Source of the DNA: an uncultured Bartonella sp.
Lineage (GTDB): Bacteria; Pseudomonadota; Alphaproteobacteria; Rhizobiales; Rhizobiaceae
Length of the DNA stretch: 64,000 bases
Direction: 5' to 3'
NCBI GenBank assembly: GCA_946478235.1
Contig: CAMLBF010000005.1
Coordinates: 62,001-126,000 of the forward strand
In this document: piece by piece, positions 57,717 through 64,000 of the stretch
Numbering within the stretch: the stretch's first letter is position 1
How the letters are laid out: each line of letters begins with the position of its first letter
Notes under the pieces: model-generated
The model's database searches: none
What the model was told of the DNA's origin: nothing
The model's input: the letters and a program-made list of their open reading frames with translations, nothing else
Made by a program: the position numbers and the translations under genes

Positions 57717-58616
57717 ATGCTTGTGGTGTGGCTAAAAGATTTTTTGGAATTGGCCCGCACCCGTAGTTTTACCAAAGCAGCGGAAAATCGTCATGTTACC
57801 CATCCAGCTTTTGGGCGGCGCATCAAACTGCTGGAGGAATGGGCTGGCGTTCCGCTTGTCGAGCGAACAAAGCCGGTAGAGCTTACAGCAGACGGTATCA
57901 TTGTTCTTGAAGCTGCCACGGATATATTGGAAACAATGCGCCTCCTGCAAGAGCGTTTGGCTGCCCGAAAAGATGATGCACAACCCGATCTTAGAATAGC
58001 AACAGGTGTTGCCTTATCCGTCACGTTCTTTCCGCAGTGGTACAAGGAAATGAACGAAAATGTTGCGACATTTCAAACGCGCATTATCGCGGGCAGCAAT
58101 GAAAGTGCAATTGCAACACTCGCAAACAATGAAGCAGACCTTTTATTGGCATATTCAAGCTATCATACGCGATTGCGCATTAATCCGGCACAGTTTAACT
58201 GGTTGACAATTGCCCATGAAACGCTTGTCCCCATCAGTGCCGCGGACGAAAACCGGCAACCAATTTTTACTGGAATGACAGAACAGTCTGACCCATTTCT
58301 GGCTTTTTTACCAACAACGGCACTCAAAACTATTATAACCCGCCACCTTGCTACACTTGAGAATAAGCCGAATTTGCACGTTGTGCATGAAACAGACTCT
58401 TTTAGTTCTATCGTTGAATTGGTGGCTGGCGGTTTAGGGTTGGCTTGGTTGCCTTATCAGCTTTGTAAACCAGCCATAGACAGTGGGCGTGTGGTGCAAA
58501 TTGAAAAACCAGAATGGCTTATGCCGGTTGACATAGCGCTTTATCGCAAGAAATTTTCTAGCCACCCTATCGTTGATAAGATATGGGGCTACTATACTAA
58601 TGGCCGTTTAAAATAA
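57717..58616 (+). CDS. LysR-family transcriptional regulator
   Basis: A 299-residue LTTR with N-terminal winged helix-turn-helix (FLELARTRSFTKAAENRHVTHPAFGRRIKLLEEW) and a periplasmic-binding-like effector domain. AAAGGAAAC precedes the ATG. It probably regulates the downstream MFS and AstE-like genes: the intergenic palindrome at 58698-58718 contains a T-N11-A LTTR core. The effector is unknown. Confidence 0.92.
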   Translation: MLVVWLKDFLELARTRSFTKAAENRHVTHPAFGRRIKLLEEWAGVPLVERTKPVELTADGIIVLEAATDILETMRLLQERLAARKDDAQPDLRIATGVALSVTFFPQWYKEMNENVATFQTRIIAGSNESAIATLANNEADLLLAYSSYHTRLRINPAQFNWLTIAHETLVPISAADENRQPIFTGMTEQSDPFLAFLPTTALKTIITRHLATLENKPNLHVVHETDSFSSIVELVAGGLGLAWLPYQLCKPAIDSGRVVQIEKPEWLMPVDIALYRKKFSSHPIVDKIWGYYTNGRLK

Positions 58617-58652
58617 GCACAGACTTGTGCAAAATAAGCACGGGTATTTTGC
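58610..58652. repeat. Duplicated end of the LysR gene
   Basis: AAAATAAGCAC occurs at 58610 (spanning the LysR stop) and again 21 bp later at 58631. Only the first 11 bases are well conserved. Confidence 0.45.
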
Positions 58653-58697
58653 CCTCTCCCTAGTTTAGAATTTACCAAAACTGGTTGATTGCCAACG

Positions 58698-58718
58698 GTC
58701 GTGAACACCCTTCACGAC
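58698..58718. promoter_or_regulatory. Probable LysR-type operator before the MFS gene
   Basis: GTCGTGAA-CACCC-TTCACGAC is a perfect inverted repeat of 8-bp arms. Its centre reads TGAACACCCTTCA, matching the T-N11-A core of LTTR sites. It is 87 bp upstream of the MFS start. No T-run follows, so a terminator is less likely. Confidence 0.55.
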
Positions 58719-58804
58719 ACGGAAACTGCAATAGACCGGATAAATAACGGTTTTCATAAATAAAATTACAAAAATTTAAAAACCTAAAATTGGTAGAGGG
58801 AAAC

Positions 58805-60115
58805 ATGGGACAAGAAACAAGGGGAAGTAAACCGTCAATCCGACAAAGTATTAGGCAACACTGGCGCGAATTTGCTGCCGCAAGTGCAGGAAATGCTCTG
58901 GAATTCTATGATATTCTGATTTACGGCTATTTTGCTATTACAATTGGGCATTTATTCTTTCCAAATAAAGACAGTACCGTATCATTACTCATCTCGGTTG
59001 GAACATTTGGCATATCATTCATTACCAGACCACTAGGTTCAATCGTCTTGGGCAGTTATGCCGATAAGGCTGGACGTAAAGCGTCTATGTCACTTTCTAT
59101 CACCTTGATGGTGGTTGGCACAGCGTTGATAACATTTTGCCCGACATATGAAACGATCGGCTTTTGGGCACCGCTCATCATCATTATTGCGCGAATGCTG
59201 CAGGGCTTTTCAACGGGTGGAGAATTTGGCTCCTCTGTTGCCTTTCTCGTAGAACATGCTGGCATTGACAGACGTGGCTTTTTTGCCAGTTTCCAAATGT
59301 CGACGCAAGGATTAGCAACTGTATTTGCAGCCGGTTTCAGCGCATTATTATTTGCGGTACTGACGCCAGAACAACTGAATAATTGGGGCTGGCGCATAGC
59401 CTTTGCTTTCGGGCTGCTGATTGGTCCCATTGGTTGGTACATACGCCGCAGCGTATCTGAAACGGCCGATTTTGAAAATATAAAGACAATTCGTCCTAAA
59501 AACACACCTTTACATGACCTGATTAAATATAATTGGCGTAATATTCTATTATGTATTGGTGTTGTCGCTGCAGCCACGGCATTCAACTATGTTCATAAAA
59601 TTTACATGCCAACCTATGCCATCAAGCAACTCCATTTGCCTGAAACCTTCTCCTTTATCGGCGCGATGATTACTGGATTTATGCTACTTATTGTTTCGCC
59701 AATGGTTGGGGCAGTATCCGACCGGTTTGGACGTATCCGGATTGTTGGTGTTTCGCTGTTGTTTCTTGGTATCACGTCATGGCCGCTATTCTACATTCTC
59801 AATGCAATGCCGATACCGGCTGTGTTGTTTGCTGTACAGGCCTTCGTTGGTTTTCTTTTGGCTTGTAGCTTGGCGGCAATGCCTGCACTCATTGCCGAAA
59901 TTTTTCCGACCAATGTGCGCAGTACAGGGCTTGCTGTCAGCTATAACGTGTCTGTGACGATTTTTGGTGGCTTTGCACCATTGATAGCAACCTGGCTTAT
60001 CCAAACGACCAAAAACAATATGTCACCCAGCTTTTATGTCATGTTTACAGTTTTACTCAGTCTCATATCAATTTTCCTTTTAGCACGCCGCCATCACACG
60101 ACAGCGGTGGAGTAA
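58805..60115 (+). CDS. MFS transporter, metabolite:proton symporter type
   Basis: A 436-residue protein with twelve predicted helices of the ProP/ShiA/citrate-symporter branch: ASAGNALEFYDILIYGYFA in helix 1, motif A GSYADKAGRKASM and the second-half copy GAVSDRFGRIRI. It imports an organic acid or zwitterion with protons; the substrate is not readable. The ATG at 58805 has GAGGGAAAC upstream. The LysR gene precedes and the AstE-like gene follows 19 bp later. Confidence 0.9.
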   Translation: MGQETRGSKPSIRQSIRQHWREFAAASAGNALEFYDILIYGYFAITIGHLFFPNKDSTVSLLISVGTFGISFITRPLGSIVLGSYADKAGRKASMSLSITLMVVGTALITFCPTYETIGFWAPLIIIIARMLQGFSTGGEFGSSVAFLVEHAGIDRRGFFASFQMSTQGLATVFAAGFSALLFAVLTPEQLNNWGWRIAFAFGLLIGPIGWYIRRSVSETADFENIKTIRPKNTPLHDLIKYNWRNILLCIGVVAAATAFNYVHKIYMPTYAIKQLHLPETFSFIGAMITGFMLLIVSPMVGAVSDRFGRIRIVGVSLLFLGITSWPLFYILNAMPIPAVLFAVQAFVGFLLACSLAAMPALIAEIFPTNVRSTGLAVSYNVSVTIFGGFAPLIATWLIQTTKNNMSPSFYVMFTVLLSLISIFLLARRHHTTAVE

Positions 60116-60134
60116 AAGATTACAGGGAACAATC

Positions 60135-61094
60135 ATGAAGAATCATCTTAAACAATATCCGATAGAATTGCCTTTTCCCGATATAACACCGTGGAGAGAC
60201 GGAAATTGCGGCGTTGAATATGTCTATCAATTCAAGTCCGAAAAACCTGGTAAACATGCCATGATAATGTCTTTGATTCATGGCAATGAGATTAGTGGTG
60301 CATTGGTGGTTGACCGTTTGTTACGAGACAACTTCAAGCCCAAACGGGGTACACTGACTTTGGCCTTTGCCAATGTTGCCGCCTATGAGGCTTTTTCACC
60401 AGACGCCCCTGATGCAACCAGATTTCTTGATGAAGATATGAACCGCGTATGGAACGAGGAAGCACTTGATGGACCGCGTGAAACAAAAGAGCTACTTAGA
60501 GCGCGTGCCTTGCGCCCTATTGTAGACCAAGTAGACCTATTGCTGGATCTTCATTCTATGCATGAAGCGGACCCAGCAATTATGATGGGTGGATACCTGA
60601 AAAAGGGCGAAGAACTTGCCCGTGCAATTGGTGTCCCCGACTATATTGTCATGGATAAGGGGCATAAAGCGGGGAAACGGTTACGCGATTATGCCGGTTT
60701 TGGTGATCCTGAAAGTGAGAAGGCAGCGGTTCTATTTGAATCTGGCCATCACTTTGAAAAGCAAGCCTATCCAGCTGCACTTGATGTCGCTGCGAGATTT
60801 TTAATGGTTGCCGGTATTGCTGATAAAGAAGATATTGAAAATTACCTGCTACCGACAAAAGAACTGCAACAAAAACTGGTTGATATTACAAATGCTGTTA
60901 CGATTAAAACCGACCAGTTTCGCTTTGCAAATGATTTTGAGGGTATGCAGCAGATTGATAAGGCAGGCACTGTTATTGCTTATGACGGTACCGAAGAAAT
61001 CAAGACACCGTATGACAATTGCATCCTTGTGCAACCGACAATGCGCCATGCCCGTAAAGGAACAACAGCCGTACGTCTTGGGCGCTTGTTGTAA
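60135..61094 (+). CDS. Succinylglutamate desuccinylase/aspartoacylase-family protein
   Basis: A 319-residue zinc carboxypeptidase-like amidohydrolase with the metal motif HGNEISG (His and Glu), DMNRVW (substrate Arg) and LLDLHSM (third ligand His). The family removes acyl groups from N-acyl amino acids or related amides. The cytoplasmic location and adjacency to an MFS importer and LysR regulator suggest the importer brings in its substrate. AGGGAAC precedes the ATG. Confidence 0.87.
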   Translation: MKNHLKQYPIELPFPDITPWRDGNCGVEYVYQFKSEKPGKHAMIMSLIHGNEISGALVVDRLLRDNFKPKRGTLTLAFANVAAYEAFSPDAPDATRFLDEDMNRVWNEEALDGPRETKELLRARALRPIVDQVDLLLDLHSMHEADPAIMMGGYLKKGEELARAIGVPDYIVMDKGHKAGKRLRDYAGFGDPESEKAAVLFESGHHFEKQAYPAALDVAARFLMVAGIADKEDIENYLLPTKELQQKLVDITNAVTIKTDQFRFANDFEGMQQIDKAGTVIAYDGTEEIKTPYDNCILVQPTMRHARKGTTAVRLGRLL

Positions 61095-61139
61095 CTATCC
61101 CATTAGGATAGAGGTTAACTCTACCAACATATGAGTTTT

Positions 61140-61161
61140 ATGGCGGCAATATTGCCGCCAT
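61140..61161. terminator. Perfect hairpin between convergent genes
   Basis: ATGGCGGCAAT directly abuts its complement ATTGCCGCCAT. T-runs are weak on both sides, so its role as a terminator is probable rather than certain. Confidence 0.55.
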
Positions 61162-61165
61162 TCAT

Positions 61166-62179
61166 TTAGAAATTTTCAATGACAAGTTTGCCAACAGAGC
61201 GTTGTGTTTCGATTAAACGGTGTGCCTCACGCAGATTTTCGGCATTAATTGGTGACATAACTTTTGAAAGTGTCGGGACAATCTTTTTCTCATCAATCAA
61301 TTGCGCAACATGCCGCAATATTTCACCTTGGCGCGAAATATCATCTGTAACAAACATTGAACGGGTAAACATCGATTCCCAATGCACCGAAATGCTCTTC
61401 ATTTTCAGAGGATTTATATCAAAAACCTTGGGGCCATCTATCAATCCCAAGCGGCCTTGTGGACTGATGATTTGTGCATATTGAGGAAGATAACCATCAG
61501 AGTTTGCAGTCGAAAAAATAAAGGCAGGATTGGGAAAACCGATTTTTTCCAGTTGTGGCTGAAAGGGCTGGCTATGATCAATGACATGATGCGCACCCAT
61601 TTTTAACGCCCATTCGCGCGATTGTGGGCGAGAAGCTGTTGCAATAATCTCAACATCGGAAAGATGCCTTGCCAATTGGATAGCTATAGAGCCGACACCG
61701 CCTGCTCCGCCAATCATCAAAAATGCATTTTTGCCATAGTAAACGGGTTTTGAAATATTGATACGATCAAACAACATCTCATATGCAGTTAAAGACGTTA
61801 ACGGCATGGCAGCCGCTGTTTTGAAATCAATACTTTTAGGTTTTAGCGCAACAATCCGGCTATCAATAGCTTGATATTCACTGTTGGAACCTTGCCGATT
61901 AATAGCGCCAGCATAAAAGACCTCATCATCTGCATTGAAGTCCTTTACATTCTTACCCTTTTTCACCACGACACCGGCAGCATCAAAACCCAAAATACGT
62001 GGTTTGCCATCTGTCGGTCTAGCGCTTTGGCGCGTTTTTACATCTATCGGATTAACTGAAATCGCTTTTACTTCAACAAGAAGATCATAGTCGCCAATAT
62101 CTGGCGTATCAAGGTTGAGATCTTGAAGCGCCCTATCGTCTGTTATAGGTAGATTCTCAAAATAGCCCACAGCTTTCAT
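61166..62179 (-). CDS. Zinc-type alcohol dehydrogenase / quinone oxidoreductase-like protein
   Basis: A 337-residue medium-chain dehydrogenase/reductase with a GroES-like N-terminal domain and Rossmann motif IGGAGGVGSIAIQLARH. No zinc-ligand cysteines are visible, so it is probably a zinc-free NADPH-dependent quinone or enone reductase (the ZADH-like subgroup). It has a good AAGGAG before its ATG. The physiological substrate is unknown. It stands alone. Confidence 0.9.
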   Translation of the reverse strand: MKAVGYFENLPITDDRALQDLNLDTPDIGDYDLLVEVKAISVNPIDVKTRQSARPTDGKPRILGFDAAGVVVKKGKNVKDFNADDEVFYAGAINRQGSNSEYQAIDSRIVALKPKSIDFKTAAAMPLTSLTAYEMLFDRINISKPVYYGKNAFLMIGGAGGVGSIAIQLARHLSDVEIIATASRPQSREWALKMGAHHVIDHSQPFQPQLEKIGFPNPAFIFSTANSDGYLPQYAQIISPQGRLGLIDGPKVFDINPLKMKSISVHWESMFTRSMFVTDDISRQGEILRHVAQLIDEKKIVPTLSKVMSPINAENLREAHRLIETQRSVGKLVIENF

Positions 62180-62287
62180 CGATCATTCTCCTTATAAGGG
62201 CTCTCCAAAATAGAGCATTGCACAGCACCAACTTACGAAAAAGCTGATGCGAATATATTTATAAGGGAGAGGTTACGCCAATCAAGT

Positions 62288-62314
62288 GACCGGTTCAATC
62301 GAATTGAACCGGTC
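62288..62314. terminator. 12-bp stem hairpin downstream of the ABC exporter
   Basis: GACCGGTTCAAT pairs perfectly with ATTGAACCGGTC around a 3-base loop. There is no T-run, so it may be a terminator-like or 3'-end stabilising element of the minus-strand ABC gene. Confidence 0.5.
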
Positions 62315-62360
62315 GGTAAAAGTGTCTTATGATTGTATTGAATTATCAGCGTCTGACAGA

Positions 62361-64000
62361 TCACTTGCTGGCATCATGCTTCACAAGTTCATCGACCTCA
62401 TCAAAATCAGGATCTCGGAACTGTAAATCGTGAAGATGCTTATAAAGGCCGTCTTCAATTCTCAACAATTCAGGTTGTGTTCCTTGTTCGGCAATTTCAC
62501 CATCTTTCATAACAACAATTTTGTCAGCACGTGAAATTGTTGACAGACGGTGGGCAATAACAATTGTTGTCCGATTGGTTGTAAGACGTGCCAAAGCTTC
62601 CTTAATCAAGGCTTCCGATTCAGAATCAAGCGCACTGGTTGCTTCGTCCAATATCAATATCTCGCTGTTGCGCAACATGGCACGTGCAATTGCAACACGT
62701 TGTTTTTGACCACCAGACAAGTGATTGCCATTATCACCGACATCTGTGTCATAACCATTTGGTAATCCAAGAATAAAGTCATGGGCATTGGCCGCTTTTG
62801 CAGCTTCGATAATTTCTTCGTCCGTGGCACCTTCGCGCCCGAGCCCGATATTATATTTCACAGACCCCTGAAATAGAAATGTATCTTGTCCAACATAAGA
62901 CATAAGCTGACGCAGCGATTTGAATGACACATTCCGAATGTCTTGCCCATCAATCATGATGCGCCCCTCTACCGGATCATAAAGGCGCATAATCAAGTTA
63001 ATCATGGTTGATTTACCTGAACCAGACGGACCAACCAAAGCGGTCATTTTACCGGCAGGAATATCCAGATTGATATTATGGAGAACCATGTGATCTTCGA
63101 TATAGGAAAAACCAACATTCTCAAAGCGGACATTACCTTTAGATTTTTCAAGGTCAACTGCGTCCTCATGTTCCATAATGGTAATCGGGTGATCGAGAAT
63201 CTCAAACATCATACGAACACCGATCATACCGGATTCAATCTTGACGCGAACATTGGCCAGTCTTTTGGCCGGTTCATAGGCCAGAAGAAGCGCAACAATA
63301 AAAGACATCAACTCGCCTTGGACACCAGCACGTTGTGTTGCCATATAGCCTGAAAAACAAATGACGATAGCAATTGCTATACCAGCCAATGTTTCCATAA
63401 TTGGGCTTGTTGCGGCTTCCAATGTGGCAATGCCGTTGGCACGCATTTCAACATCGGTAATGGCTTTGTTCATTCTGCGTTTCATAAGCCCTTCAAGAGA
63501 AAAAGCTTTCACAACGCGGATACCGATAGATGTTTCCTGCATCACCTGGATAATTTCAGCAATGGAAGATAATTCTTTTTCCATTAGACTTTTGATACGC
63601 TTTACCACTTGCCGAACAGCAAAAAATGCCAAAGGCCCTACAGTCAAAGCTATGATGCTCAACATAAAGTTCTGCATCAACATAACAGCCAGCAAACTCA
63701 ATACCGAAAAGAGATCGCGCACGAATGTTGTTACAATAATATCAATGATACTACGGGCGGAATTCGCATTGTGTGTCACACGAACAAGAAGGTCTGATGA
63801 TGCATTGTTTTGGTAGAATGCAACCCCTTGCTGCATCAATCGGTCGTAAATACGGCGTTGTTGCTCAGCAACAATACTATTACCGGCTTTGCTCAAATAA
63901 TATGTCTGGGCAAAGGTCGCAAAACCTTTAACGATAAAGATTGCGGCTACACCGGCAGATACCCAAGCAATTATGGTAAAATCATTTGCTTCAATAATGT
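62361..64000 (-). CDS. MsbA-type ABC exporter (permease-ATPase), cut by window edge
   Basis: The frame is open from the right edge to a stop at 62361, about 546 residues, with the N-terminus outside the window. The visible part has membrane helices of a type I exporter and a complete nucleotide-binding domain: Walker A GPSGSGKSTMIN, Q-loop YVGQDTFLFQ, signature LSGGQKQRVAIARAML, Walker B ILILDEATSALD and switch His VIAHRLST. It resembles lipid A or multidrug exporters; the substrate cannot be told. Confidence 0.92.
   Translation of the reverse strand, partial: IIEANDFTIIAWVSAGVAAIFIVKGFATFAQTYYLSKAGNSIVAEQQRRIYDRLMQQGVAFYQNNASSDLLVRVTHNANSARSIIDIIVTTFVRDLFSVLSLLAVMLMQNFMLSIIALTVGPLAFFAVRQVVKRIKSLMEKELSSIAEIIQVMQETSIGIRVVKAFSLEGLMKRRMNKAITDVEMRANGIATLEAATSPIMETLAGIAIAIVICFSGYMATQRAGVQGELMSFIVALLLAYEPAKRLANVRVKIESGMIGVRMMFEILDHPITIMEHEDAVDLEKSKGNVRFENVGFSYIEDHMVLHNINLDIPAGKMTALVGPSGSGKSTMINLIMRLYDPVEGRIMIDGQDIRNVSFKSLRQLMSYVGQDTFLFQGSVKYNIGLGREGATDEEIIEAAKAANAHDFILGLPNGYDTDVGDNGNHLSGGQKQRVAIARAMLRNSEILILDEATSALDSESEALIKEALARLTTNRTTIVIAHRLSTISRADKIVVMKDGEIAEQGTQPELLRIEDGLYKHLHDLQFRDPDFDEVDELVKHDASK

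Noticed and set aside
62288-62314. Operator for the quinone-oxidoreductase gene
   Set aside because: It is more than 100 bp upstream of that gene but closely follows the ABC exporter stop, so a 3'-end hairpin is the simpler reading.

Overview
The window is a dense chromosomal segment from an alphaproteobacterium of the order Hyphomicrobiales (Rhizobiales), AT-leaning in composition. The gene neighbourhoods support this: ahcY-divL-tsaE/amgK-nucleotidyltransferase-addB, lptC-lptA-lptB-rpoN-hpf-ptsN, hslV-hslU near hisB-hisH-hisA-hisF-hisE-coaA, an IalB-family protein beside rlmN, and an imuA-imuB-dnaE2 cassette with a GTTC-N7-GTTC SOS box. The low GC and the IalB-like protein suggest a Bartonella-related lineage that still makes histidine, perhaps an insect-gut type; this placement is inference.

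Layout. 1-7523 (minus strand): addB (cut by the window edge), a sugar-1-phosphate nucleotidyltransferase, a TsaE-sugar kinase fusion, a DivL-type kinase with Tyr at the phosphoacceptor position, and ahcY. 7524-13023: an accessory surface-glycan island with an FkbM-type methyltransferase, about 1 kb of very AT-rich DNA, and three glycosyltransferases (GT2, GT32, GT2). 13169-20469 (minus): thpR, tamB, tamA. 20785-28279: an SOS-boxed comM-like gene on plus, then the SOS-boxed imuA-imuB-dnaE2 operon on minus. 28472-31397 (plus): a YkvA-like protein, an IalB-like protein, rlmN and a small membrane protein. 31487-38517 (minus): a small membrane protein, ptsN, hpf, rpoN, a 1.3-kb gene-free spacer with degenerate 44-bp tandem repeats, then lptB, lptA, lptC. 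38929-43248 (plus): ihfB, a LapA-domain protein, two RNA methyltransferases, lspA and a divergent OlsB-like acyltransferase. 43407-46170 (minus): three tandem paralogues of the periplasmic cyclohexadienyl dehydratase/solute-binding family. 46834-47850 (plus): a YeiH-family exporter. 47960-49900 (minus): hslU, hslV. 50136-61094 (plus): asparaginase, the his-coaA operon, an M17 aminopeptidase with an NlpC/P60 hydrolase, and a LysR-MFS-AstE-like catabolic module. 61166-64000 (minus): a quinone-oxidoreductase-like protein and an MsbA-type ABC exporter cut by the window edge.

How parts fit together. Envelope construction dominates: LPS transport (LptABC), TamAB, surface glycosylation, a cell-wall hydrolase, lipoprotein signal peptidase and probable MurNAc recycling. 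DNA repair is the second theme: AddB, and two promoters carrying nearly identical LexA boxes, one before comM and one before the mutasome operon. Nitrogen and amino-acid handling is the third: rpoN/ptsN, asparaginase, histidine synthesis, an aminopeptidase, a deacylase module and the PheC-like trio.

The most interesting signals are: (1) the PheC-like trio, in which only one copy keeps the residue I recall as the catalytic Glu, the other two having Gln or Ala there; (2) the glycan island with its AT-rich spacer; (3) a recurrent pattern of adjacent imperfect duplications of about 18-23 bp (and one 44-bp array) in spacers and at gene ends. I found no tRNA, rRNA, CRISPR array, integrase, transposase or prophage.
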